A stretch of DNA of 64,000 bases from Macquaria australasica (GCA_005408345.1 SEMN01000063.1:1-64000); one strand, 5' to 3'; numbered from the stretch's first letter, positions 20,755-32,068 are shown. The notes: a model not told the origin generated them from the letters alone. Translations and numbers: made by a program.

Positions 20755-20927
20755 GTAAGAAATCCTTTTAACGTTCATTAAATATTGCTCAGGTATGATT
20801 TTGTTACAATGATAATCTAAGGCTCAAACGACTCCCAGAAACCAAGGTTTTACCCATTACTAGATTAAAAGTGGCACAGATAAAGAGAGGCAGTAGGAAG
20901 TTTTTGTTACAGTTGGAGGTCTCTGTG

Positions 20928-20977
20928 CTCCTACAGCGAGGCTTACTTTGGAGCTGGAACTAAACTCACTGTTTTAG
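20928..20977 (+). CDS. TRB J15A
   Basis: SYSEAYFGAGTKLTVL. Heptamer CTCTGTG 20921-20927, 13 bp spacer, nonamer AGTTTTTGT 20899-20907. Confidence 0.9.
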
Positions 20978-21268
20978 GTAAGACAGCCTGCAACAAAACA
21001 TCTCACAGAGCACAATTCACAGCTTGTTTGCAGTATGTGAGTAAGAAATAATGACCAGTAATCTACTTTTAAACCTTTTATTTGATGCTAGTGAACAAAG
21101 TATTCTCTTTTTAGAAAGTGAAAAAGAGCTCATGGTGGAAGTCTGTGCTAAAAAACACAAGCGTCGTCTATGTTCTTCTGTAAAAGTTCTGCAGCAATAA
21201 AACATTTGGCTCTACGCCCAGATTATTACTCTCACAGCGAGTTCTTATCAGCTCTGTGAAACACTGTG

Positions 21269-21320
21269 AGTTCACAGTCAGAAGCTTACTTTGGAGCTGG
21301 AACTAAACTCACTGTTTTAG
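21269..21320 (+). CDS. TRB J16A
   Basis: SSQSEAYFGAGTKLTVL. Heptamer CACTGTG 21262-21268, intact here but damaged in cassette B. Confidence 0.9.
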
Positions 21321-21612
21321 GTAAGACAATTACAAAAACTAACAAACTAATATAATGTTCCATAGGATAGATTGGCAAACTAGTTGGTAACTACCAGGTT
21401 AGAGTTGAAGGTTGTTTTTAATCTCATGCTCTTAAATGGACCTTTTGTTTAATGATGTTAGCAACAAATTTAATTTGACATCAATATGTATTGATTCTAC
21501 ATTTCTGTGTGCAAAAAGGTTTTTAGTTCATCTGAAAAAAGAGCACAAAGACAGTTTACAGCTTTCAGTGCTGAAAGGTTGAGTAGTTTTTCTGTAGCCT
21601 TGAATCAGTGTG

Positions 21613-21664
21613 AACAACTACGAACCTGCTTACTTTGGCAGTGGCACCAGACTGACAGTGTTAG
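21613..21664 (+). CDS. TRB J17A
   Basis: NNYEPAYFGSGTRLTVL. Heptamer CAGTGTG 21606-21612, 12 bp spacer, nonamer AGTTTTTCT 21585-21593. Confidence 0.92.
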
Positions 21665-22159
21665 GTAAGAAAATTAAAAAAAAAATCATACACATTAATG
21701 TTTGTCTTGTGACCTTCTCTAAACTTCAATCTGAGAATTACTGTTGAGTTTAGGGTCATAAAAAACTGTCTTGTTCAGTGATTTCCTCGAGCAGCACTTT
21801 GTTGTTGTGTTTGCAGCCAAATCTGCAAAAGAAAACGCAAAAATGTATAAATTAAGACAAAGCTTAATGCATTATTTTCAAGCTGTAAAAAGTAGCATTC
21901 AGAGGGCGTCATTAAAATATTTATGTTTGCCAACATTTTCTCAGTTGCTAAACAGATGGTAAAATTTTGTATTTCCTTCCTTGCATCAAAAAGTGAAGGA
22001 AAAAGTCTATTTAAATTACATTAATGAGTCTAAGTGGTATCCATGTGATATAGTGATTGTACTACTGGTTTGTAAAAATCTCACAAATGCAGTAAAGAAA
22101 CAAGTTAATTCAGCTGTTGTAGATCTTTGTCAGTTTTTTACAAGTGAGTCAGTGGTGTG

Positions 22160-22212
22160 CTCAGACAGTTATCCTGCTTATTTTGGAGAGGGAACCAGGC
22201 TAACAGTTCTTG
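22160..22212 (+). CDS. TRB J18A
   Basis: SDSYPAYFGEGTRLTVL. Likely heptamer TGGTGTG 22153-22159 with nonamer AGTTTTTTA 22132-22140 at 12 bp; a poor heptamer apart from the J-side GTG. It is the C-proximal J, 282 bp before C exon 1. Confidence 0.85.
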
Positions 22213-22494
22213 GTAAGTTTTATCGATCACTGCGATAAAACCAAACATTTATCTGAAGAAATTACATTTGATAATGACTCTCAGTGTGAGCTCTGCAACC
22301 TGTAATGATCATGTTGTATTTTGGTGTTTATGTTCACTGTGTAAAAGTTCTCCTGTCTTTTTGTACCCTGATGTTCATGTCTAAATTCTGGTATGAAGAT
22401 GTCACATGTACATTAGAGTTAGGTATTGTGCACTGGTTTGCTGTAGATCTATAGGCAGCTTTCATTTAGTTATTTATGTCCTTTGTCCTTGCAG

Positions 22495-23474
22495 AGCCAA
22501 ACCATGAAATTACCGAACCAACAGAAGTGAAAGTGCTTCAACCTTCGCCTGAGGAGTGTCGAAACCAAAAAGACAACGAAAAGAAGAAGACCTTAGTTTG
22601 TGTGGCCAGTGGTTTCTACCCAGACCATGTCAGTGTGTCCTGGAAGATCAAGGAGGACAGTGTCACCAAAGGTGTGGCGACGGACAACGCTGCCCTGCGG
22701 GAAGACAAATATTACAAAATCACCAGCAGGTTGAGGGTCTCTGCCCAAGATTGGTACACACCCAGCAATACATTCACCTGCGTTGTCAGCTTCTTCAATG
22801 GGACACACACTATCGATCGTTCAGGATCAATTAATGGTATTGAAGGTAAGCTATGTTCATTTGGAACTATGAGCTAAACCTGATCTTTTTGTTATTGGAA
22901 ATGCATGTAAATGACCATCTGTGATTGTCTTATCCATTTCTTAACTACAGCTACAGGAAATGTCATCTCAAGAGGTAAATATATCATTTTGTGATTCTGT
23001 ACACCTCAGTGCATCAATTCTGCTATAATAATCATCACACAGAAAACAGTGTCCTACATATTAGAAAAAAATGCACTCATGGTAGTATTCATAAGCATAT
23101 ATGTGTAATATGAGTAGCTGCAAATATAAACTGTCTCCACAAAGAGCACTGGATGTTTCCTCTTTGAATGATGTCGCTCATGTAAATGTTTGAACTTTCT
23201 GCAGACAGATATTTGAAGGTCACACAGAATGCCAAACTCTCCTACGGTGTTTTTATCGTCAAGAGCTGCATCTACGGAGCCTTTGTAGCATTTTTGGCGT
23301 GGAAGCTTCAGGTTTGTTCTACACAATGTCACATGTGAATCGTCTCTGCCGCTTATACTTGACATAAAAACAGACCTCATACATCTGAATATGTGAAGGA
23401 ACATAACATAAAAAGAGCTCATGGCATTATCTGTCTGTCTGTTGCAGGGTTCAGCTGGAAAGCAGAACAACTGA
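22495..23474 (+). CDS. TRBC: TCR beta constant gene C-A (4 exons)
   Basis: Exon 1, 22495-22845, encodes one Ig C1 domain. It starts with a split Glu codon (J-G + AG), B-strand Cys in LVCVASGFYP, Trp in VSWK and F-strand Cys in FTCVVSF; there is an extra Cys in EECRNQ. Exon 2, 22951-22974, is a tiny linker (ATGNVISR). Exon 3, 23205-23311, holds the connecting peptide and membrane segment YGVFIVKSCIYGAFVAFLAW, with the Lys that pairs with CD3 chains. Exon 4 starts at 23448 and gives GSAGKQNN then TGA (23472-23474). All phases agree. No Cys is present in the linker. FG loop FFNGTHT contains an N-glycosylation sequon that C-B lacks. Confidence 0.96.
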
Positions 23475-23714
23475 GAGCTGAGCTGAGGCCTGAACAAATG
23501 AATTCCAGGAGATCAATAGTGTTGGTTTCTGTAAATACAAGGTTGAAAACATTGAAATTATATTTCATTTATATTGCAGTGCATTTGCATTCATTATTAC
23601 TGAATTAGACGATCAAACAGTTCTGTGCATATTCTTCTACATCACATTTATATAAATACTTAATTCTCTGTGTGTTTGTGGTTGTGAATCGCTTGTTTGC
23701 TTCATTTTCTTCTC

Positions 23715-23720
23715 AATAAA
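23715..23720 (+). promoter_or_regulatory. Polyadenylation signal of C-A
   Basis: AATAAA about 240 bp after the stop; the same signal is kept at 58524-58529. Confidence 0.75.
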
Positions 23721-24319
23721 AGTATTTCAGAGGATCTCGTCAGTCATGTGAGGTTTTTGTATGATTCTCATGACATCTACAGACAGTAAGACTTTATTTA
23801 CCTTCAGTATATAGATAGACAGATTACATTTGTCAGTTGGCCTAAATTGTTGCCAACAGTGATTACATATATGCAGTAACTATCCTCCCCCGGTGCTCTC
23901 ACATCTCATCCTACACTGAACAACACTTTTTCCAGAGATAGTGTGAGGTATTTTTAGCTGCTCACTTATCTGCCTGGTTTCTGAGAAACAGCTATTTTTC
24001 ACCTACATACAGTATGTTGGAACATCTCAGCTCAGAAAAACTTCACAAGCTGTCATTTGAGTCTTAACAAGTTTTTCCAGTGAGCAAACTGAGAGGTGAC
24101 TAACGTTTCTCAGTGACATTTGATTGATAAATTAAATTCCAATGACTAATCTGTATGTAACATTAATTTGAAGAAATCATCAGACCTTCTTAAAGTGGGT
24201 TTGTTTAAGTCACATCTAGTTTTTCCACTTTGAGAGCAGTGTATTACCTTTTACATTCTCTCTATGAATAAAGACTTATTCCTTTACTTCAAACACTGTC
24301 AGTAGGAAAGTAAATGTGA

Positions 24320-24560
24320 GAGTGTGAGTTTACCACAGAACAACAGGAAATCAACGTTCTCATCTGTGTACAGAAGAAGGTCAAAGCTGTTGTTGGTGAG
24401 GGAGACAAACCGGGCATGAAACCCTGCAGAGGAGCAGAGAGCGACAGCAGAGGAGAGGATGTGGTCACAGAGCAGCCTGCAGATCGTTCTCTGTGCTGAG
24501 AAATGACGAAGGTGCAACCTTCCACTTTACCACAACCACCGACTCACAGAGTGCACCTGC
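24320..24560. promoter_or_regulatory. Candidate TCR beta enhancer (RUNX/ETS cluster), cassette A
   Basis: Three RUNX cores, each near an ETS core, fall within about 200 bp. They are ACCACA 24332-24337 next to ACAGGAAA 24343-24350; the overlapping composite GGATGTGGT 24457-24465; and TTCC 24520-24523 with ACCACA 24529-24534. A CRE-like ATGACGAA lies between the last two. Mammalian TCR beta enhancers lie 3' of C and depend on paired ETS/RUNX sites; this cluster is about 0.6-0.8 kb past the poly(A) signal. All three sites are kept in cassette B. Function is inferred. Confidence 0.5.
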
Positions 24561-24578
24561 ATCTCTGCACCAACCACC

Positions 24579-24581
<3 letters not shown>

Positions 24582-24620
<39 letters not shown>
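24582..24620. repeat. CA dinucleotide microsatellite
   Basis: About 19 CA units; about 12 in cassette B (59394-59417). Confidence 0.9.
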
Positions 24621-24628
<8 letters not shown>

Positions 24629-24806
24629 CACATCTCTGCAAACACCTGGGAAAACTTCCATTTCTGTGTCAACTGAAGCTACAGAATGAAAATAAATGTG
24701 TTATATTACATACAACAGCTGTTTACTGAGCAGAGACATTTGAATTGAATTGTTTTTATATTGCAGTAGAGAAGAAATGTAAAATTAATTTTGTTGCAGT
24801 CGCAGA

Positions 24807-25242
24807 CTAAAGTACGGAAGCCGAGAACGGCCGTGCTTGCAATTTTTTTTTTAATGCCGTTATCTCGAGAAAACGGGCTTTGTTATCTCGAGATCACGAG
24901 TTAATTACACACCTGATTTCAGCCTTCAAGATCACCATCATGACTGTCGCGGAGGATTCATAACTGAACAGAGGACTGATCTGAAAGTTATCTCTGACAG
25001 AAAGACACAATGCAATTTCTGCCTGTGTTAGACCTTGATTGAAGTACAGTCTGATGCGTTGATCAGTAATGGGTAGGCCTACTCCTTGGTCTGACATTTT
25101 CAGTTTAACTCAGTTGCCTCAAGACGTCATCTAAGCATGCTGGCATGGCACTCCTGATCACTGATTAACAATAGGAGGAAACGGCCTTTTGTTTTCTCGT
25201 GATAACGGAATAATTAACTCGTGATCTCGAGATAACAAAACT
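24807..25242 (-). mobile_element. DNA transposon fragment with inverted repeats, cassette A only
   Basis: GTTATCTCGAGATCACGAG plus TTAATTA (near 24880-24906) is an inverted match to TTAATTAACTCGTGATCTCG plus AGATAAC (near 25213-25239). Between them, on the minus strand (24894-25097), is a 67-residue frame whose ITDQRIRLYFNQGLTQAEIA part looks like a helix-turn-helix from integrase-type fish transposases. The segment is missing from cassette B, which has unrelated sequence at 59601-59760. Family not certain. Confidence 0.5.
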
Positions 25243-28029
25243 GTTCTCCATCAAAGATTGACTTTTATCAGTAAGACCTCAGTGGGACTCAAAATGAGGA
25301 AAAACACTTTTTACTTTCTCCATTTGTTTCCTTGAATAACATGTTTTTATTTAACTAACTCAAGTCAGATAAACAGGAAACAACATCTGAGAGACCGCAA
25401 CAGAAACATGGTGTGTCTGACATCTGTGAGCTAGATAATTATACCTCCTCCTGCAAACACTAATTTTAATTTATAAGTTTTGTAAGCTAAGAAAAAGCAA
25501 AAACACCAGTCAATTTGAAGGCTATCACAGTATGGGTTCATAATAAAAGGTCATAGTAAATGCAAGGTGAAAATGACACGTCCCTTTTAATAAACCCTAT
25601 TTCAAGACGAGCAATTTGCAATCTGAGATACAGTAAACGCTCTCTAATAAATTTGACATTTTCATACTAGGATTTTGTGCTGGACCCAAACGAGACTGGT
25701 GACTCGAACCAGAAGACTCCAGGATGAAACCTCAGACCTGCTGCGACAAAAGCATCCAAACAGTACAGAGCCATCATGTTGAGAGAAGTGACAGCCACAC
25801 TAAAGAGGCGTGTTTTCAGTTTCAATCTTCTAGTTTTATTTAAAACCATCATATCACAATTACGTTTATGGACAATATTCATCAATACTGAAACAGATCA
25901 AAGCAAAAGATGCTGGGACATTTTACTTCTAAAGGAAGTATTTTATAGAAATGGATATATAACAATTTTATAATAGAAATAACTGTAAGGTTGAACATAA
26001 ACATATATAATCTCTATCTGTGACATTATTGGCACACCTAGTATATACATTATTAGTGGTTGTTCCAACACCTTAATCTCTTGACGATGGTTTTAGAGCA
26101 AGACCAAAAACTTGAAACAGCAAACATGCCTCTGTCATTATTAATCACTAATTATTAATAGTAATCACATTTTTACTTTAGGAAGTTTAAATACCAGGCT
26201 GGAAGGTCTCTGTTTAACATGAAGATTAACCTCTATGCCTGGACAGATAATGTCTGGTACAGTAGATTGAAACTTTGATTAAACAGCAGATCTCAGATTT
26301 CTAGATACAGAACAACCCACGTGTCACTTGTCATATTGAATGACCCCTTGTGGTGCAAACCGAATATCACGTCATGTGTAGGACTCATATAAAGCCAACA
26401 CAGGTTTTATCAAAATGTTTTTTATTATTAAATAATTATATAAAGCTAAATGTAACAGAGTTAAAATAAAAAAAGAAGCTCCTTGTATGTGTGAATAAGC
26501 AACAAATACAACTGTGTATCAGTGAAATGCAATAACATGGATTAAAGAAAAGAGTAGTGGTTTAAACACAACAGCAGATATGGAGCAATGTCACAAGTGA
26601 AGGGTTTACTGGATTTACATGTGACATCCTTTTAATAACCCGAGTGGTAAATCATCATGATTCTCTAGAGAACAGAACAGGTTCAGTAGGTTCAAGGAGT
26701 AATAACTTACTTTAAAGATGTGAGAGAGAAAAACTGATGTCTGATGCTGGCTTCATCACATTTAACAGACTTTACATGTTTACTCTAAAATCCCTTTAGC
26801 ATCACACGATCATCATACCGTCATCATCAGTTCACACATAATTATTCTGAATGTTCCCGGGAGGAACTGAACCCCTCACGCTGTCAGTTTTATTAATATT
26901 CAGATATGTAGAAATATAGATGATGCTTCAAAATGTATGTTGGATAGATACATAATGCAACACACACAGAGTACATCAGCATTGGAGAGGAAACCCATTT
27001 AAAACTGAGCACTGAAGGAGCAACATGGAGTCTATGGCCGTTACTGATCTCTACTGGAGACTTTGTGAAATTACAACATCAGTAGAACTCCTTCCCAGTT
27101 GAAGTCTATGGGAAATCATACTGGACACAGAGTGCTGGTGATTTATTATGGGTATGTTGTGGTACAGGAGGATGTGCAGTGGATAATGTCAATAATATCT
27201 CCTGTCTATCTGGATTTCTAACTCTTTAAAAAGTCCTAAAAAGAAGTAAACAGAGATAGCTGACGGCCACATTAGTGAACCCATGATGCTGTAATGCTAC
27301 TTAAACACCAGAAGTCAAACTTTTTGAATGGATGAAAAATGGAGAATATTGAAAACTTACCTACATTTTTACCACTCATGGGGCTCAGACTCAGTTTGTC
27401 AGGCTCAGCTCTTCACTGTGAAACATTGCTCATTTTTCATCAGTCTAAACTACACTACAACAATCTCTTGGCTTAAGAGTGTTAGTATGTTGACGTGTAG
27501 GTTAACCACTATTGGATGTTAACAAGCTCACATTCACCATGTTAGCGTGCATTACTGCATCCAGTCTACAGTTGCAAATTTAAATAAGATAATCAGCAGG
27601 TAAGGTATGCGATCAAATTGTCCATTGGAGGGATTTTCCTGATGAACTAGCTCAAAACACAAATCATGCATTTTAAAGTTTCACAATCATATGATACTCC
27701 CACGAACTGCTGCACTCATCTGAAGTTACTATCAGCCATTGTTTGTGTAAATTTCTGTGAAATGGAAAAACGACTTTTCACGGTCCAACTTCACAAAGCC
27801 TTTACTCACTGAATACACCAACGGTATTTTCCACACCAGCAGGGGGAGACATACTTCAACAAACTTGCATATCAACATAATGCTATTCCCTGATGATTAA
27901 GTCAGCTGTGATGTAGATAACCGACACCGCCCCTGTTCATTATACTGTAACAGATGACGTGCTCTCATCCACTGTCGCTGAACTGACAGGACCCGAACAG
28001 AAAGCTGATAGTGTCACGTTGTCTTTAAC
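25243..28029. other. C-A to V15A intergenic DNA
   Basis: About 2.8 kb of AT-rich DNA without a credible gene. Matching DNA in cassette B is collinear but has indels: about 26130-26345 and about 27208-27340 are absent from B, and B has about 290 bp extra near 61690-61975. A CRE-like GATGACGTG lies near 27954, about 75 bp before the V15A leader. Confidence 0.5.
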
Positions 28030-28470
28030 ATGATGTTAATGGTCTTCATATTTTGCTTCTTTTATCTGCCATGGATTAAGGGTGAGAAAAAATATTCCAA
28101 AAAAGTAAGATGTTGCACAGTTAGTGGGTTTAGTATCTAAAATGTTTGTTTTTTTCCCCCCACAGGTGCCTCCAATACTGACAGTGTTCTCCAAACACCT
28201 CCTTTCATCATTAAGAGAACTGGTGAATCTGTTGAAAGTGGGATCTACTGTTCACACAGCATACCAAGCTATAATGTCATTCTCTGGTACAAACAAGACG
28301 AACACAAGGCTCTAAAGCTTCTGGGATATCTGACTGTAAATAGCGTAAAACTCGAGGACGATGTGAAAGGAAAAATCAGCTTTGACGGAGATGGCCGTAA
28401 ACATTCAGGCCTCAACATTTCTGATCTTTCATTAAAAGACAGTGGTGTGTATTTCTGTGCTGCCAGTCAG
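28030..28470 (+). CDS. TRB variable gene V15A (3' of C-A)
   Basis: Leader 28030-28081 (MMLMVFIFCFFYLPWIK), V exon 28166-28470 after CCACAG. Cys in IYCSHSI, VILWYKQD, VYFCAASQ. The RSS is CACAGTG 28471-28477, a 23 bp spacer and ACAAAAACC 28501-28509 (all perfect). It is in the same orientation as C-A and downstream of it, so it can only join cassette B (or later) D and J by deletion. Relative of the V1 subfamily (SHSI, WYKQ, LQ/LKLLGY) but without the extra FR3 Cys. Confidence 0.94.
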
Positions 28471-28952
28471 CACAGTGCTGCAGATTCCCCTCAAGTCAAT
28501 ACAAAAACCCTCCTTCATCTATCTGCAGACAGAAAACATGCTCTGTCTCCTCAACACCTGCAGCCTTGAAGATTTCATTCAATTTTTTGACACAATTTTG
28601 ACCCACTCTGAGGACAAAACTACTGACAACACACATTCTTTGTTACAGTCTGTGAAATTTAGATTGTTTAAGCTTTTGACACGTATTTAAATTCTACGAT
28701 TATTGTTGACCTTAAACTTGTCAGGTTCAGGAATGATAAGAGGGGGCTGATAAAAGTCACAGACCTCAAAACTGCTGCTTTGATACCTCCGTTTTAAGTT
28801 AACTAATGAAAAACATTCTTGTTACGTAAAAATTTCAAAATCAGACTTGATCACTTTTTTTTTGCACTTTTAGTAATGTCAGTCTAGCTACATCACCAGT
28901 CTCGTCTTTATAAATTTCTTAACTTGGAACGTAACTTAATACTGTACATCAC

Positions 28953-29003
28953 ATGATGAAACCTGGTCTCTTCAGCTTGTCAGTGTTACTGATCAGAGTT
29001 AAA
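28953..29003 (+). pseudogene. Orphan leader-exon relic upstream of V16A
   Basis: MMKPGLFSLSVLLI reads like the V16/V18 leaders (RGLLTLSVFVL, HGLLSLLAFVL), but it has no V exon after it; the V16A promoter region follows. A second, more decayed look-alike (CCTCCTCAGCTCGTCAGTG) is at about 31428-31446, before V18A. Also present in B (about 63370-63420). Confidence 0.45.
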
Positions 29004-29029
29004 GTTAACGTACTGTGATGTACTGTAGG

Positions 29030-29052
29030 GGGACCCCCAGTACCACTTATAC
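29030..29052 (+). promoter_or_regulatory. Conserved GTAGGGGGACC block upstream of V16A
   Basis: GTAGGGGGACCCCCAGTACC lies about 145 bp before the V16A ATG. Near-identical blocks precede V17A (29811-29832) and V18A (31462-31483). It is missing upstream of V19A. A shared promoter-distal element is likely; the bound factor is unknown. Confidence 0.4.
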
Positions 29053-29172
29053 TAACATCTATACTTTGTACAATACTGAAGACAGCAGCTAACACAATGC
29101 AGTGACACTCCCACCTGCAGTTCTTCATATCAACTGCATGAGACTCTGGTGGTTTCTGTCTGACAGAAGAAC

Positions 29173-29724
29173 ATGGATATTATCATCATTAAACGAGGCC
29201 TCCTCACATTGTCAGTCTTTGTGCTGTGGACTACAGGTAATTTAGATCAAATCAACTGTGGACTTTATAAACGCAAGATTACATAAACTTATTTTCATGT
29301 TATTATTATTATGCTGTTATTATAATTGAGTCTCATTTTGATGTGATGTCAGAGGATATCAGCAGAATCCAACAACAAAAGTTCACTATGGTATAATTTA
29401 TTGTGATACACACACACAGGTCTAATTGCTGGTGATGATGTCTCCCAGGATGCCATACTGTGGAAAGACGAGGGTCAAGATGCAAAAATAACCTGCAGCC
29501 ACACGAAGGGTCCTGGCTACAATCAGATGTACTGGTACAGACAGCTGCCAGGAGAAACAATGAAACTAATAGTGTTCACTATTCCAAAAAGCAAACCTGA
29601 CTTTGAACCAGACTTCAGAGATGAGAAATTCTCAGCTAACAAGTCTGACGCTGAGAGTGGGACATTCACAGTGAAGAATCTGGTGCCAGAAGATAAAGGC
29701 TTGCATTTCTGTGCTGTGAGTGAG
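29173..29724 (+). CDS. TRB variable gene V16A
   Basis: Leader 29173-29236 (MDIIIIKRGLLTLSVFVLWTT), V exon 29420-29724 after CACACAG. Cys in ITCSHTK, QMYWYRQLPGE, LHFCAVSE. The RSS is CACAGTG 29725-29731, a 23 bp spacer and ACAAAAACC 29755-29763. The frame is open. It forms a pair with V17A that was duplicated as V18A-V19A (same order, matching flanks). Confidence 0.93.
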
Positions 29725-29946
29725 CACAGTGATACAGACACATGTGGAAGCTGAACAAAAACCCCAGTACACTGTTACCAACTGTATGTATCTGCTCTAC
29801 TGTAGGGGGACCTCAAGTACAACCACAGATCATCACATAATACAGAGACACTCCCCCCTGCATCTCTTCATATCTCTGTTGTAACGTCACACCTCCCATC
29901 ACACAGACTGACAGGTCTCCAAGTTCATTTTGCTCAGAACACAATA

Positions 29947-30456
29947 ATGATCACAGCTGGTCTGATCAAACTCTCTGCAGCTCTGCTCTGTATTGTAGGT
30001 ACTGTACATGATGATGCTGACGACTGATTTGATTGTTCTGACTTCAGTTAAATTAAGAAAATATGAATGATTTGATTTTGACTATTCAGTTCGTATGATG
30101 AAGAGGAGTTGGTGCTTCTATAACATGACGAGATCTGTTTACCCCTCACAGGTCTAATTGATGGAAGTGATGTCACCCAGACCCCTCTGCTGTGGGGGGA
30201 CGAGGGTCAGTCTGCCACAATGAACTGCAGTCACACTAAGGAAAGTTCATATCGACAGATGTACTGGTACAGACAGCTGCCAGGGGAGCGGATGAAGCAA
30301 ATAGTTTTTACAACTGCATACAGCCGTCATGAATACGAAAGTGGCTTCAGTGAGGACAAATTTCCTGCAGAGAAGAACAATGCTCAGACTGGATCTTTGA
30401 CAGTGGAGAAGCTGCTGCCTGAGGACAGTGGAGTGTATTTTTGTGCTGTGAGTCAA
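29947..30456 (+). CDS. TRB variable gene V17A
   Basis: Leader 29947-29998 (MITAGLIKLSAALLCIV), V exon 30152-30456 after CTCACAG. Cys in MNCSHTK, QMYWYRQ, VYFCAVSQ. The RSS is CACAGTG 30457-30463, a 23 bp spacer and ACAAATACC 30487-30495. A CRE-like TAACGTCA (29882-29889) lies about 60 bp before the ATG. Intact. Confidence 0.93.
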
Positions 30457-30495
30457 CACAGTGATACAGGTGACTTAGACAGCTGCACAAATACC

Positions 30496-31612
30496 CAACT
30501 GTTGGTATCGCGGTGAATGGAAGACAAGCTGTCTCTTCAAGGACCTGTAGAGGGAACTAGACACAAATGGTTACACTTATCTTCATACAAGGATGAAGAA
30601 AATATAATTCCTTTATTTTTAATTTTTTGGTTCACATTTAATTTCATATTATTTGGCCTGTGCAATATTTCATTATGACTATTGTGCCAACTTATTTCTC
30701 CCCGTGCACCAGCAACTTGTACAATAACGGTAAAATAGCAAAAACAATTGTGATTCCACTTGCTAGTGTCTTTCCTGAGAGACCTGAGAAAATCTGATTC
30801 CATTTTACTTTCATCATAATACAATTCTATTGCATTCGCCTTTCTGTTTAAAGTTTCAATTGCATTACTTTTTTAAATCTCAAATAAATTACATTTTTTT
30901 CTTTAATTAATGTGTTGAATTTCATTCCTTTTGAATTTGTATTTTATGGTAATATGTCTAGATTTCGTTTACCGTTTTTGTCAACCCTGAATTAATTAAA
31001 TTTGTGTTTCTTACTTTTCAGACTTTCCAAACAGTATGGGGCTCTGCTTGATGGTTACAATGGCAGTACTGTATTCAGTGACAGACTCCAACAAGTATAA
31101 CTGCCTAAATATTGAAAATAAAACATATCTATAAACCACCATCAACTCTGTGTATACTGCCAAAGACAGTGACTAACACCTGGAACCAACCACCCTCAAA
31201 AACATTTTCATCTTACTGTTTTATATAAATGACCAAGAAGTATTAATACAGACGCATTTTAAAAGTCACCTGTTAACTGACATGTATTGCAAATGTGTGT
31301 TTCAATATTAGAACTGATCATGTTAACATTTTTCATCACCGCTTCATATTGCATGTACAGCATAGTCTCCCATCATTTTGAAAGATGTGTGCAGTTCAGC
31401 ACATCCTACCAAACACATCAAACGTTGCCTCCTCAGCTCGTCAGTGTTAATGATCTGAATGTAGGGGGACCTCCAGTATCACTTGATATCATCTCCCCAT
31501 CTACACTCACTGGTAAGAGAACGCCCCCCACTGCAGAGACACACCTACCTGCAACTCTTCATATCTCTATAACTACACTGACAGATTTATACGAGACTCT
31601 CAGTTTTAGAAC
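30496..31612. other. V17A to V18A intergenic DNA
   Basis: About 1.1 kb, AT-rich. Nothing coding except the decayed leader look-alike near 31430 and the GTAGGGGGACC block near 31462 belonging to V18A. Confidence 0.45.
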
Positions 31613-32068
31613 ATGGACATTATCAAACATGGTCTCCTCAGCTTGTTGGCATTTGTGCTCTGGATACAAGGTTAAGTACTGTAACATCAGCAAATATATT
31701 TCAGTAATCAAATGTTCACTTATGGTAACTTTATACACTGTTTATATACTGTTATACACACAGGTCTAACTGATGGAAGTGATGTCAACCAGACTTCCAT
31801 ACTGTGGGAAAAAAAGGGCAACAGTGCAACAATAAACTGCAGCCACACGAAGGGTGTTGACTACACTCAGATGTACTGGTACAGACAGCTGCCTGGAGAA
31901 GCAATGAAACTAATAGTGTTCACATCACTCGGCAGACAAGATCACGACTTTGGAAATTTTAGCAAAAATAAATTCTCAGCCACCAAGCCAGACGCTGAGA
32001 GTGGGACATTCACAGTGAAGAATCTGCTGCCAGAAGATAAAGGCTTGTACTTCTGTGCTGTGAGTCAA
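31613..32068 (+). CDS. TRB variable gene V18A
   Basis: Leader 31613-31670 (MDIIKHGLLSLLAFVLWIQ), V exon 31764-32068 after CACACAG. Cys in INCSHTK, QMYWYRQ, LYFCAVSQ. The RSS is CACAGTG 32069-32075, a 23 bp spacer and ACAAAAACC 32099-32107. Intact paralogue of V16A, with a different CDR1 (GVDYTQ versus GPGYNQ) and CDR2. Confidence 0.93.

Larger units (their letters stand above)
20134..20760 (+). repeat. Tandem J repeat (about 187 bp unit)
   Basis: J11A-J14A with their upstream flanks repeat at 187, 193 and 187 bp. The last three copies are nearly identical over the whole unit. Cassette B has only two such J (55293 and 55481). This is recent copy-number change inside the J cluster. Confidence 0.9.

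Noticed and set aside
20134..20760. Regular direct repeats that look like a CRISPR array
   Set aside because: The repeats are whole J units of about 187 bp with RSS and donor sites in a vertebrate locus.
20153..20778. Three near-identical minus-strand frames
   Set aside because: They are the antisense of the J11-J14 repeat units, with no family features of their own.
23054..23497. 147-codon minus-strand frame opposite the C gene (also 57844-58281)
   Set aside because: It overlaps C exons 3 and 4 on the other strand and shows no known domain.
25667..25973. Overlapping short frames also present near 60187-60493
   Set aside because: Shared only because the region is duplicated; no start context, splice pattern or domain supports a gene.
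31287..31769. 160-codon plus-strand frame before V18A
   Set aside because: It mixes promoter DNA and the V18A leader in the wrong frame; no coding signature.
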